The notes below the pieces were generated by a model. It made no database searches, was not told where the DNA came from, and was given only the letters and a program-made list of their open reading frames with translations. A stretch of DNA of 64,000 bases from Rhyacophila brunnea (lineage: Eukaryota > Arthropoda > Insecta > Trichoptera > Rhyacophilidae): contig JAGYXB010001748.1 of assembly GCA_022495005.1 (NCBI GenBank), positions 1,054,001-1,118,000 on the forward strand. The letters are read 5' to 3'. This document shows positions 44,952-56,303 of the stretch, piece by piece. Positions within the stretch are counted from its first letter, which is position 1. Each line of letters starts with the position of its first letter. The position numbers were made by a program, and so were the translations under genes.

Positions 44952-45117
44952 ATGGCTGAAAACGGTGTATTGACACTCACGAGTTCTGTTAAAAAACGTC
45001 GCCAAAAAGATGAAGGAAGTGTCTAAAATGTAAAAAAAAAAAACTAAAACTAGTGGCCAGGAGTACTCCACAATTAATAGTAAAGCGATTCCAGCCATAA
45101 AACCTCGAAATTCTGAG
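44952..45117 (+). pseudogene. Exon-like fragment, possibly a transposase N-terminus
   Basis: MAENGVLTLTSSVKKRRQKD reads from 44952 to a stop. After a run of A residues another frame reads TSGQEYSTINSKAIPAIKPR and meets a good donor GAG/GTAAGT at 45117. SGQEY...K.IPA.K is a pattern I associate with the N-terminal part of SHYCR-family proteins (compare 2041-3171). The frame is broken at the A run. Confidence 0.3.
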
Positions 45118-45271
45118 GTAAGTACATTTTTATGATTGTTTCACACAATCTGCTAATTTGTCAAGAAAGCGCTAGTGATGTTCAATGCGTATCGTTATAA
45201 ATGTTATAATATCGATATTAAGCAACTTTTTTTTAATACATTTTTGATTTGAAATTCAGAATATTAAGTAT

Positions 45272-45421
45272 ATCTAATGTATAAAAATCAATATGTGTTT
45301 GTTTGTTTGTTCGTATTTTATGCCCTGCCATACCGTTCATCCGATTGTGATAAAACTTTGTCAACTTATTGCTTGCACTTGCGCGAAGAGTATATGCTAT
45401 ATCTTATATATAAAAATGAAT

Positions 45422-45452
<31 letters not shown>

Positions 45453-45469
45453 CGTCCGTCCGTCCGTCC

Positions 45470-45514
<45 letters not shown>

Positions 45515-47085
45515 CTTCCTATACCATTCAACCGATTGCGATAAAATTTTGTTGTGGTTGTATGCACACCCGCAGAGGTTTCTGAATTAGAAAAATCATT
45601 ATCTTCTTCTTCTTCTTAATTCTATTTTCTTTTATTCGTATGGTTCCTATACCATTCATCCGATTGCGACAAAACTTTCGTCAGTTATTGTACGCACACC
45701 TGCAAAGGTCTCTAAATTATAAAAACCATATTCTTCTTCTTCTTCTTCATTATACCTTCTTTTATTCGTATGGTTCCTATGGCATTCATCCGATTGCGAT
45801 GAAACCTTCGTTAGTTGTTGTGATAATACCCACAAAAATTTCTGAATTAGTACAACCATCTTCCTCTTCTTCTTCTTCTATACTATATTCTTTTATTCGT
45901 ATGGTCCCTATTCCATTCATCCGATTGCGATGAAACCTTCGTAAGTTATTGTGGTAACACCCGCAAAGGTTTCTGAATTAGTACAACCATCCTCTTCTTC
46001 TTCTTCTTCTATTCTATATTCTTTTATTCGTATGCGTTCCTATTCCATTCATTTGATTGCAATAAAATTTTCGTCAGTAATTGTGCCAACACCCGCGAAG
46101 ATTTCTGAATTAGTACAACAATTTTCTTCTTCTTCTTTTATTCTATCTTCTTCTATTCGTATGCGTTCCTATACCATTCATCCAATTGCAATGAAATTTT
46201 GACCAGTTTATCTGCGCACGCCCGCGAAGGTTTCTGAATTAGTACAACCATCTTCTTCTTCTTCTATTCGTATGCGTTCTTATAGCATTCATCCGATTGC
46301 GATGAAATTTTGACCAGTTGTTGTGCGGACGCCCGCGAAGGTTTCTGAATTAGTACAACCATATTCTTCTTCTTCTATTCGTATGGTCCCTATTCCATTC
46401 ATCCGATTGCGATGAAACCTTCGTAAGTTATTGTGGTAACACCCGCAAAGGTTTCTGAATTAGTACAACCATCCTCTTCTTCTTCTTCTTCTATTCTTTT
46501 ATTCGTATGCGTTCCTATTCCATTCATTTGATTGCAATAAAATTTTCGTCAGTAATTGTGCCAACACCCGCGAAGGTTTCTGAATTAGTACAACAATTTT
46601 CTTCTTCTTCTTTTATTCTATCTTCTTCTATTCGTATGCGTTCCTATACCATTCATCCGATTGCAATGAAATTTTGACCAGTTGTTGTGCGCACGCCCGC
46701 GAAGGTTTCTGAATTAGTACAACCATCTTCTTCTTCTTCTATTCGTATGCGTTTTTATAGCATTCATCCGATTGCGATGAAATTTTGACCAGTTGTTGTG
46801 TGCACGCCCGCGAAGGTTTCTGAATTAGTACAACCATCTTCTTCTTCTTCTATTCGTATGCGTTCTTATAGCATTCATCCGATTGCGATGAAATTTTGAC
46901 CAGTTGTTGTGCGGACGCCCGCGAAGGTTTCTGAATTAGTACAACCATATTCTTCTTCTTCTATTCGTATGCGTTCTTATAGCATTCATCCGATTGCGAT
47001 GAAACCTTCGTAAGTTATTGTGGTAACACCCGCAAAGGTTTCTGAATTAGTACAACCATCCTCTTCTTCTTCTTCTTCTATTCTA
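45272..47085 (-). repeat. Array-bearing repeat, reverse-complement relative of 30800-32637
   Basis: On the minus strand it holds the same CAATCGGATGAATGG units (about 13, mean near 116 bp), then GACAGACAGACA, then the end unit with TATTTTTATATATTAGAT-like sequence. It is cut off at 47085 without the CTAGCTGAAGTACCCGGC start seen at 30468. Confidence 0.88.
45419..45512. repeat. (TCTG)n/(TCCG)n microsatellite
   Basis: TCTG units, six TCCG units, then TCTG units again. It corresponds to the short GACA run at 32473, expanded here. The open frame coding repeated CLSV is only the microsatellite. Confidence 0.97.
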
Positions 47086-47495
47086 TATTAATAATAATTA
47101 ATAATGCCTTATTAAATTAAATGGGAAATACACATCCTATAATTAATTAAGAACATATTTTTTATTAATTATTTCATGATTGCTAAGTTGTACGGTATCA
47201 AATAAGAAAAATGTGTACTACTATTTAAATTAAAACATTTCAAAGTGTGATATTGACTGACTCACATAAATGTACCTACTTAATACATAACAAAGTTCAA
47301 AATAATTATTGATAATTTATCAGTTTTATCACCAGTAGATGTTTATAATATGGACACAGGCTGGGTATTGTTTACAGGTAAAGGATAATGGGAATCACTG
47401 CACACATAACGACATAACATAACAAGTATTTTATTATGGCCGGCCTATTTACTGCAGACTTAGACAAAGCCGTGTTTGTCTTATTTTTACTATTA

Positions 47496-48070
47496 GTCCA
47501 GGATCCCATAGACGTTTCGTATACATAATACTCGGAACACGTTCTGACAATTGGGATAGGTTCTCGGGGTCACAAAGATATATAATATCGATGTTGCCAG
47601 GCGATATTAGTAGTATTTTTTTTTATTGAGGTTATAATTTTATTTCTTATAACCCACCAAAAATTGTTCTGAATTCTTCAATAAAACCAAGACCGAATCA
47701 GGGATTGATTGCAAATGCAATAACATGCCGATGGCATGGTGGTAGAACGGTTCGTCTCATTTCAAAAAATAAAAATAGCGGGTAAGTGCAATGTGTTCAA
47801 AATTATCGATTCTTAGGATCCTCCTTGGCTTAAATTATTTTATTTGGTGATATTTTTGTATAGAATCACCCAGATTGGTTTCTTTACCATATATATGCAT
47901 ATGGCATTAGTTTTAGTAGGTATAATGGTCAATCCAGAAACAGTGTAGGTTGCACATATAGGTAGGTGAATAACATGACATTATATATCTTTGTAACCCC
48001 TAGAACCTATCCCAATTGTCAGAATGCGTTCCGCATTTTATGTTTACGAAAAGTTTATGGGATCCTGCAC
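47496..48070. mobile_element. MITE with ~90-bp terminal inverted repeats, TA flanks
   Basis: GTCCAGGATCCCATAGACGT at the left and the complement of GTGCAGGATCCCATAAACTT at the right, flanked by TA. The repeats extend through GACAATTGGGATAGGTTCT and AAAGATATATAA. 575 bp, probably Tc1/mariner-related by its TA target. Confidence 0.82.
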
Positions 48071-48101
48071 TATATTATAATAACAATAATGTTATCTCTT
48101 A

Positions 48102-48594
48102 GGCGTAAAACCCACTTAACGGAGTGAGTGGGGCTCTCGCGCAAAATTTCACAAGTGGCGTGTAAATCATCGAAAATACAACGTAATCAAATACGCCAGC
48201 GCACACTGGATTTGACGACGCCTTGTGCCCGCCTGCCCCATGAGTCATCGTTTTTTGGCTTCTCAGCGATACGATTTAACGAAAATACAACGTAGTCCAT
48301 TCATTGAACACGGCAAGTAAAATCACGCTCCTCGAAGCATCGTCGATAAGACGGGCGAGAAGCCATTATTTAAGAACAATGAACTCTTTGTTTAGTTATT
48401 GCGTGTCCGATATTAATTACATGCCCCGAGAAATTTAATAATATTTTTATTGCTTTGTTATGAGAGACGCTGATAATATTAATTATTTTGTGCTCCTTGA
48501 GCCCCTTATAACATAGGTGGAGGGTAATGCGCGGGTGGGAAGGGGCCTACTCAGTAGTGAGCGCACCGAACGCTTTTTTGGTGGGTTTTATGCC
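48102..48594. mobile_element. PIF/Harbinger-like MITE with TTA duplication
   Basis: GGCGTAAAACCCACTT and the complement of GGCATAAAACCCACC, flanked by TTA at 48099-48101 and 48595-48597. A 3-bp TTA duplication with GGC ends is typical of PIF/Harbinger. 493 bp. Confidence 0.82.
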
Positions 48595-48664
48595 TTATAC
48601 CACATAAGGAAAAAGGCGGACATTTGAGTAAAGTTGTACGTACTTGATTTATGATACTCTATAG

Positions 48665-49677
48665 CAGCGATTTCCAAACTGGGAGGCGCGGGGTGTTGCT
48701 AAGGGAGGCGCGAAAAGTTTAACACAATTTACTTAAAACCAGAATCCATATTGTCATACAGTGAAAGTGACGTGACAAATATTTATTTGAATATGTAGAT
48801 GTTGAATTTATTTAAAATTTAAGAAAAGAATAATGTAGCCACAAGTATGAAGTTTGCAAATGCATAGTTTATAAAACGGTCGCTAGTTATAAACTATAGA
48901 AAAAAACAGTCCTATAAAAGGTTGTTTGCAAACCTGATTGACAAATTTTATAATACGTCACTTCTACACTATTGTGTAGCGCGCTGGCTATCTCGTGAAA
49001 AAATGAAGTCTGAATAAAAGATCAAATCATAATGTTGAAATTTGACGCAAGTTTGTTTAGGAACGATAATACGATTACGATAAATACGATTTTGTTGTAT
49101 TTGGTTGAAATAAAAATAAGCGGGTGAATAAATCAATGCAAAGACTACAAATGTATTCACTGATTTTAAAAGACAAAGTGAAGGCATTCATAAAAATTTG
49201 GAGCTTTGGAAATCAAAATTACAAAAAAAAAGTTCGCCATGTATCCACATTTAAATTATTTCTATGCCAGATATATATTGAAATAAACAAAAATCTATTT
49301 ACTGAGTTCTAGAATAGTTGATAATGCACTTTTAACATTATTTTACTAATTGTAAAAATTGTGGTTGAAAGATCCTGATCTCGGGGCCCGCTTCAGGATG
49401 TGGGGCCCATGATAGAATCCATTTGTCAATGAACATGATAAATTTGGATTGACCACTAAACAAGCACATTCATCGCATAAAAAACAAATTAATTTAAAAA
49501 CTAATATATAAGTACTTAGTAAAACCTTGTTTATTTTTTTTTTCATTTTGTGTAAGTACATTGTTGACTGTTTAAAAAGGTGTCTGTATTATTTAATGAA
49601 ATAAAGGGGGGGGGAGGCGCCAAGATTAGTTTATTTTTAAAAGGGAGGCGTAGTAACATAAAGTTTGGAAACCACTA
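48665..49677 (+). mobile_element. hAT element remnant, 8-bp target duplication
   Basis: CAGCGATTTCCAAACTGGGA and the complement of TAGTGGTTTCCAAACTTTAT, flanked by CTCTATAG and ATCTATAG. Inside, near 49110-49200, a frame reads MQRLQMYSLILKDKVKAFI, the LQG...I..lkdKvkaF.kKL...W segment of ZBED5-like hAT transposases. A GGGCCCGCTTCAGGATGTGG fragment at 49384 is a piece of the 9.9-kb repeat. Non-functional. Confidence 0.78.
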
Positions 49678-49685
49678 ATCTATAG

Positions 49686-50110
49686 TCTCTAGCGTCATAT
49701 GCACATCGCTGAAATAAAACGCAGAATGATTGTGTTAGGACTTACTAGGTAAATACACAATTGAATTGATAAAACAAAAGTATCGAAAAACCTTATTTTT
49801 TAAATTTATAATATTGTACCCATCTCTATTGAAAATGTCATCAGTGTGTACTTAGATCCCACCAGCGTCCCTGAGCTGGTACTTAGACCCTAAAATAAGA
49901 TTCTTTGCGTGGTACTTACACCGTGACCGGAAATGTCAATTTCAAAGCTATGTACTGTGGAAATTCAAAATAAATTTAAGTTTTAAAATTATAGAAGCTG
50001 CCGAGATTGCTTCATACTGTGAAACTACATTTTTCAAAATGTCTGCTTCATACAATTTTATTTGACAAATCAGTATTTTGTAGCCACAAGCAAAACTACT
50101 TTTTGTTACT
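49686..50110. other. Right interior of the 44725-50132 element
   Basis: No gene. It carries inverted copies of the subterminal GTACTTAGA-like motif. Confidence 0.5.
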
Positions 50111-50135
50111 TAGCGCCTTAATTAATACACGTAAT

Positions 50136-50440
50136 CAACTATGTTCAACGAAATTGCTTCGGGTGTTGATATATTCCACCTACGTGAGAATGAGTTTAGG
50201 TGGATGTTGTTTTATAAAATCTTAAAATAGGGTCTGCTTAACTCATCCGGTGTACTTCCTTGTACCTATCTAATTCATCTACTGATATATCTCTTTTTTT
50301 ATGTAATACTGTTATATTTATATATCTTTGTTTCTAAATGTCATGTTGTGAACGTCTTAAACTTATAATTTGTAATGTCTACAATATGTTGAAAAAATAA
50401 ATGAATGAATGAAAGAATGAATGAATAGACTAATGGCAAT
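50136..50440 (+). pseudogene. LINE 3' end (Jockey/CR1-like) with simple-repeat tail
   Basis: MFNEIASGVDIFHLRENEFR to stop at 50229 corresponds to the (l/f)N.......iDIF ending of such LINE proteins, as at 21740-21823. The 3' tail TCATGTTGTGAACGTCTTAA is a relative of 21993-22013. It ends in (AATG)n repeats at about 50395-50430. Confidence 0.6.
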
Positions 50441-51105
50441 CTGTCAAAGTGTGGATAAGCATTATTCGGCATTTATATATCGTGAGGTGTTCATATTAAT
50501 ATGTTAGGCATTTACACCATAGAAGTTTACTTGAATTATGTAAATTATAGATTATTAATCAATACCTATTATTCATAAGTAACCATACGCGAACAAGAAG
50601 CCGCCTTTGGTCTTATTATCTCAAAATCCAACCATATTTTCTGTGCAAATTGTTCGATTTAATATCATTACTATAATTATTATGTCAGACCAATAATTTA
50701 TTTTCATTTTATTTATATTTTGTAACGGAGATTCTAAACTACAAACTGTGTTAAATCAACACGTATATTACCTACATAACGAATTTTATCAATTTAATAT
50801 GTTCGATTGTCATCTAAGTCACAAAATCATACTGTCGACATGAACAAGTGGTCAATTATAAAAAGCTCTTATCAAAAGTAATTTTTAAAAAACTTGTCAT
50901 ACCTATAAATCTTATAAATTAACTAAATGGCTACCTATTCACGAAGCATTCTTTATATTTTGTACATTTAAAATGAATGAATACGAATTTGTATTATCGT
51001 AGACAACGATAGGAGGTTAGAATTTCATAACAAGTTGATGCTTCAATAAATATGTTTCTGTTTTAGAGACTAATATGTTAAGAATTAATTTTAAGTATTG
51101 GCAAC
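50441..51105. other. No recognisable feature
   Basis: AT-rich intergenic DNA between the transposon nest and FICD. Confidence 0.5.
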
Positions 51106-51109
51106 ACTA

Positions 51110-51205
51110 ATTGGTCGTCAAAAAAGCGTTTCCGTGGACATTTACCAAACGGTCCCAAACCAAACGGTTCCATTTCCATTTGATTCAGGTTGAATGATAC
51201 AGACT
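51110..51205. mobile_element. Right-end fragment of the GGTTCGTATC MITE
   Basis: AAGCGTTTCCGTGGACATTT and AAACGGTCCCAAACC to TTCAGGTTGAATGATAC match the right end of 51720-52022. Confidence 0.75.
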
Positions 51206-51220
51206 TTAATAATACTATAT

Positions 51221-51700
51221 CAGTGTTGCCATCTTTTCAAAGTGAAATTATAGTACAGAGCCTCCAAAATTATAGTGTATGGGGGAAAAATATAAAACGC
51301 GTTGTCATCTGTTGAAAATGTACCTAATAAATGTAAAAAAAAACGGAGAATTTGAGAAACTCAGAGACCCCTTTTTATTAAGGTAGCTCTTTCGACTAAA
51401 AATGCTTACCGAAGAATTTATTCAAAAAATTTCATTTTAAACCAAAGTCAAGGGACTTTTTTACGTTTTTCAAAGTTCTCCAAATCTTTTTATATTGCGA
51501 AATTATAGTACCTACCTACTTTTCACCAATTTATCGAACGGAAATATAGAGATTTTAGTACTTTTTACATACCTATTTTTCCGATGTTCAAAATTATAGT
51601 ATTTTTGGGCGTCCTATACCAGTTTTATATCGTACATAATAGTACGTGGAACAAAATTATAGTAGAAAATACTATAATTATAGTACGGTTGGCAGCACTG
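51221..51700. mobile_element. MITE with CAGTGYTGCCA ends
   Basis: CAGTGTTGCCATC and the complement of CAGTGCTGCCAACC. The flanks TACTATAT and CATTATAT agree at six of eight bases, suggesting a hAT-type duplication. AAATTATAGTA recurs many times inside, in both directions. 480 bp. Confidence 0.65.
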
Positions 51701-51719
51701 CATTATATTAACATTATTA

Positions 51720-52022
51720 GGTTCGTATAATTCATACTGAATCAAACTAAACCATAGACAATATACGTACAAATTGTATGAGTAGAAAATACACCGGAAA
51801 TTGTTTGAGATTTGACGTTTGGTTCAGTGTATCATTGAAAATCAAATCGTTCTCGGACCATCAGAAATGGTTTGACATGATACGTCAAACCGATTCGGAC
51901 GGTTCATAGATTAATGACGATCTGTCAAACGTCAGAAAAACGTTTCCGTGGACATTCTACCAAACGGTCCCAAATCCAATTTGCCATTTGATTTGTTCAA
52001 TTCAGGTTGAATGATACGAACC
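51720..52022. mobile_element. Full-length MITE, GGTTCGTAT ends, upstream of FICD
   Basis: GGTTCGTATAATTCATACTG at the left and the complement of GGTTCGTATCATTCAACCTG at the right. The truncated relative is at 44446. 303 bp, about 0.7 kb before the FICD start. Confidence 0.75.
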
Positions 52023-52724
52023 TTTTGTATATTATCCAAATTTACTACATTATGGATACTACTCTCGAGAGCATAGAGAATGTGTTACAAAAATTCAACA
52101 ATGTCTCCGTGTGTACAGACCTAACTTATATGAAGAATGGATGGGGGATCCACTGTCGAAAACTAGGTACCAATCAATACTCGCAACTAGACAGAATCTG
52201 ACATTCGAATGACGTTTTGAAAATGGCGTCCATATGGTAGATCGTAGTTCAATTTTTGGCCGTTCCTTAGATTAGTTTGTATAGGACTGTACGTTGAGGT
52301 TTTATATGATACTTAATAATATTATTGATTATGACGACAATTATCCATAAATAGGTAGGTACCTAGGTCCATTGCTCTTTCCGTGCTGAAACTACAGCCC
52401 TTTTAATCATATACCTAATCGAAATGAATGACCAAAAAAGAGGAAAACATTTTCAGCTTGTAGCATTATTATAAAATTTAATTCGTCCAGGGTAGATAGG
52501 TATATTATAATAATATTATTGACGATTTTGTATTTTCAACTCATTGATGATCACGTAAACTGTCTATGGATAGCAGTCGCGTTCACTATGGTTTGACAGC
52601 TGTCACAAATTGAATTTGATAAGAAAGAATGTGACGTGTAGAGAATCGTTTGGTTTGAGTAATAGTCGTGGTAAAGTTTGGTTATTAACTTAAACCAATA
52701 TGCCACTCCACTGTTCTATAAAAC

Positions 52725-53752
52725 ATGAACCCTTTTCGTCCGATTAAGGTGCCTGACATGGCATCACATAATGTAAATATTTTCAGTAAAATGAGACTTT
52801 TAGTTACTACTCGTACATTATTAGCTGTGATCGTGGGTGTATGTGCAGCGCTAATAATTTTGTCCTACAACACCAACCGATTTATTATTGCCAAGCAGAA
52901 ACCATTTTCACCGCTGCCTAGTGATTCTTTAAGCGTTTCCGATGATAATTTCGGCAGTTTATCTGTCCGTTATTCACCAACCGAAGACTTGGAAACGAGG
53001 GTATCGGATTCTGAGGCCCTCGTTTCATTACAAGCGGCTTTAGAAATGAAAATGCTAGGAAAGTCGGATAAAGCCTCAAAACTGTTTCAACATGCTGTTA
53101 TTCTTTCTCCAAAACATCCAGATATTCTCACCCATTTCGGAGAGTTTATAGAAGAAACTAAAAGAGATATTCTTAAAGCGGATGAACTTTATCTCCGTGC
53201 GCTATCCAGTTACCCAGATCACCCAGGTGCTCTCAGTAATAGACAGCGTACAGCTAGCATTGTTGAAAATCTTGACCGTGAGATGTTAAAAAAAATTGAT
53301 GAAAAACGGGATGCTTTATCTGCCATCCCTGACTCAAACGCTGCTCTCAGAAGAGCTAAGAAGGAAGCATATTTTCAACACATTTACCACACAGTTGGAA
53401 TTGAAGGCAATACAATGACACTGCAGCAGACCAGATCTATCGTAGAAACAAGAATAGCAGTTGCTGGAAAAAGTATTGATGAGCATAATGAGATATTAGG
53501 ACTCGATGCGGCTATGAAATATCTCAACTCGACTCTGATAAATAGGATGCGTGACGTTACTGTTGATGACATTTTGGAAATCCATAGACGCGTTCTAGGA
53601 TATGTGGATCCTACTGAAGGAGGATATTTTAGAAGAACTCAAGTTTATGTCGGTGGACATATACCTCCGGGTCCAATGTTTATACATATATTGATGGAAC
53701 AGTTTTTAAAATGGGTTAACTCAGATGATGCATTAGATTTGCATCCTGTTCG
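52725..53752 (+). CDS. FICD: FICD exon 1
   Basis: ATG with A at -3 (AAAACATGA). It ends CATCCTGTTCG before donor GTAATT and carries the anchor, TPR helices, inhibitory segment and the DLHPV start of the Fic core. Confidence 0.94.
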
Positions 53753-54891
53753 GTAATTAGACAATTATTTTATTATATTTTATTTTTAAAATTATCGTTA
53801 CATTTTTTCTTGATGTTTAATAACTTGATACTAAGCGAGATAACCAATAATTTTGTTTTTCAGCGCATCTATTCTATACAAAAGACTGCTATCGGGCGCT
53901 ACGGCAGCTATCTAGGGTAGGTTTGTATATAAGTATTGGCACTTATTGTAACAATTACATCTAACTTATTACAAACCTACCCCAGATAGCTGCCGTAGCG
54001 GCCGAAAGCAGTCTTGTGTATAGAATAGATGCGCTGATTCAATTTCTGAATCACATTTAAACTTAAGTTCGTTAATCTCTGTTTTCCCATAAAAACTATT
54101 TTGAAAAGTGATTGTACGACTCCATCAATGTTAAGACGTACTACGAATTCAGACACCAATAGAAAGAAAAATGCATCTTATAATCATATAATCAATGCAG
54201 CACAGTTTTTGGGAATGTATGAACAGTAAAGTTTTAAAATGTTAGTGGATAAGCAAAAATTGTAGTTACCTTGGTTACTTATTGTGGCGAACACAAAATT
54301 CTTGAAGATTGTGAGTTTAAACACACTATAGTTACTTTGGCTTAATAACGTCCAAGCTAATCCTTCCTTTATAATAATGGTGAATTATGAATTTTAAGAT
54401 AATGATGGGTGACCATTTTGATGCTATATGGATACAATATAATACATAATATCGTTCATCATAGTTAAATGATATAACTTATACAAAACCTAATCGAAAC
54501 TTGATTGATAATAGAGATAGTGTTTGTTTAGATTTTTGACTTTTTTTATTGTTTTAGGTACGCTGCTTTAGCCCATTATAAACTAGTGCATATTCATCCG
54601 TTTATCGATGGAAATGGTCGAACATCGAGACTTTTGATGAACCTTCTACTGATGCAAGCCGGTTACCCGCCGGTCATAATATTGAAACAACACAGACACC
54701 TCTATTATCAACATTTGCAAACGGCAAATGAAGGCGACGTGCGACCGTTTGTGAGATTTATAGCAGAATGCACTGAGAGGACTTTGGATCTATACCTGTG
54801 GGCTACCAGTGAGTTTTCTCATCAAGTGCCTGCACTAGGACAACCCACGATACTTGTAGAAGGCAGCGGTTTCGGTGATGATATATCATAA
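52725..54891 (+). CDS. FICD: Protein adenylyltransferase FICD (Fic domain), complete
   Basis: FICD adds and removes AMP on the chaperone BiP in the endoplasmic reticulum. Exons 52725-53752 and 54558-54891 join (CG + G = Arg343) to 453 residues, close to the human length of 458. Residues 24-48 are a hydrophobic anchor ([15 protein letters not shown]), fitting a type II membrane protein. TPR-like helices follow at about 97-165. The inhibitory segment TVGIEGNTM places the autoinhibitory glutamate at 227. The Fic motif [12 protein letters not shown] begins at His356, which is the catalytic histidine. [17 protein letters not shown] and [12 protein letters not shown] are also typical. Both activating and inhibitory residues are kept, so I infer a normal bifunctional enzyme. 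The ATG at 52725 is chosen because later ATGs would cut into or sit just before the anchor. Confidence 0.95.
53861..54036. repeat. Inverted-repeat element in the FICD intron, arms ~73 bp
   Basis: CAGCGCATCTATTCTATACA through GGCAGCTATCTAGGGTAGGT and TTTGTATATAAG is repeated as its complement after about 30 bases. Each arm looks like an exon, with a T run and CAG before it and GTAGGT after GG. Reading it into FICD meets a stop, so it is not an exon of this gene. Confidence 0.88.
54558..54891 (+). CDS. FICD: FICD exon 2 (catalytic loop)
   Basis: Acceptor ATTGTTTTAG. It encodes [20 protein letters not shown] and on through [11 protein letters not shown] and [18 protein letters not shown] to stop at 54889. 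Confidence 0.95.
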
Positions 54892-54921
54892 TACATGAAT
54901 TGAGAAATGAGCACTTGTTTG

Positions 54922-54927
54922 AATAAA
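54922..54927 (+). terminator. FICD poly(A) signal
   Basis: AATAAA 31 bases after the stop codon; the nearest canonical signal downstream of FICD. Confidence 0.55.
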
Positions 54928-56303
54928 TCAATCAGTCCATTTCTCATTTTACTTCTAATCAACTGTGATAATTTATCTATATAATTAGTATAATCTGGTC
55001 TCCCATAAGAATATCATTATTGGCTATTTATATTAAAATACACGTCATTTTATCAGTTTGATAAACAGGTATATCTTGTACAACCCCATTTTAATAACTA
55101 GAAACAAACAGTATTTTTTTGTTTCTCACCAGTCAATTCCAGCTTGAAGGCATGAATTTTTCAATAGTCACTTATTCCTAATATTATTGAAGAAACTGTA
55201 TATTGCGTAATGTCTTCCCTGTGTTTGTTTATTAATTTTATTAAATTTGTGAAATATAATCATATGAAATCTATATAAAATACCTAGATAATTTTGATAA
55301 ACCTGAAACTATTGTAGAAAAAAAAATGGACCGAGTGGGATTCAAACTCGCATCTTTCACTGTTTGGTGAGTGCTGTTATCTTTTCTGTGTCTCATGTAA
55401 TTGTTTTCAAAATGGTCTATTTTCATAAAAATCTAACAGTTTTAAATCTTGTGTATATTTCAAGTGTGGAAAAAAATGTATATAAATTATATATAACATA
55501 GTGACATATTTTATACATAGAAGATTTATGTCTGTAAATATTGTAAACAATTTGAGTAAAACAATGTTATTTATCATGGAAAATAAAGAAAAAAATAATA
55601 TACTTCTCAAAATATCGCCTCATATTCATATACACCTGATAACTATTTATTGCATTATAATTAATATAGACAAATTGTTGAAAACAGAATTACAATATTA
55701 TGTGTTTAGTAAGATTTAAAATTTTCTCATGCCCATATCTCTGAATTTTTCAAATGTGGGGACCGTCCATTCATTTCCAAGGCGACGAAATATTAATGAT
55801 TAACAAAATTATCTCCACCAAACCAAGTTTTGGTCAGCTGATTCTGAATCCTGATTTTATTATTTACAGTGCATAATACATTTTTTTGGAATCAAGGTAA
55901 AATGTTTCTCCTATTTTCTTACTTACTTACTTTACTTACTTTTGGCAGCAAACGAAGAGCTAAACTATTTTAATGTAGTCCATAATTTATTGGTTGCAAA
56001 AGGATATTTATTATATTATTATTTATTTTCTGATTGTAAAAAATGGGTAATATTATACTTTACATACACCTAAAATGATGTTGACTATTATTTAGCTATC
56101 CCACCAATCATCAACGAGTGGCTATTCAGTTATACAACTGTAACTTTACATATATTATCTTGCAAAAATATCCATACTTATCGAAAATAAAATAAATTTT
56201 GAAATGGGTACATACCTCAAAAAAACCTAGACCAAGTGGGACATCTGACATCTTTCACGCTCTGTGGGCGAGTGCTCTTGTTCCTTGAGCTAAGGCCATA
56301 GAC
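54928..56303. other. Intergenic; two tRNA-related SINE-like fragments
   Basis: On the minus strand, GTTTGAATCCCACTCGGTCC (55330-55349) has a B-box form and is preceded by a head that recurs in diverged form at 56229-56290. No gene is seen in the rest. Confidence 0.45.

Larger units (their letters stand above)
44725..50132. mobile_element. 5.4-kb inverted-terminal-repeat element hosting several later insertions
   Basis: The 26 bases ACGTGTATTAATTAAGGCGC plus TAAGTA at 44725 have an exact complement ending at 50132. AAT flanks both sides but could be chance. TAAGTACCA-type strings repeat near both ends (44738, 44912; complements at 49853, 49889, 49910). Removing the internal array and the three bounded elements leaves about 1.5 kb. 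An exon-like fragment near the left end suggests it once coded for a protein. Confidence 0.55.

Noticed and set aside
45277..45585. Open frames with repeated CLSV residues
   Set aside because: Translation of the (TCTG)n/(TCCG)n microsatellite.
45640..46202. Open frames rich in serine (SSSSS) with IHPIAMKF repeats
   Set aside because: Translation of the CTTCTT-containing tandem units, seen also on the other strand at 31917-32174.
44725..50132. piggyBac call based on TTAA next to GGCGCTAAGTA
   Set aside because: The bases outside TTAA are also inverted repeats (ACGTGTATTAA), so the terminal repeat extends beyond the TTAA and the piggyBac rule does not apply cleanly.
53864..53917. Extra FICD exon between the two modelled exons
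   Set aside because: Acceptor and donor look good, but the frame from exon 1 (CG + CG CAT...) reaches a stop (ATC TAG) before the donor, and the direct join restores the conserved [13 protein letters not shown] sequence.
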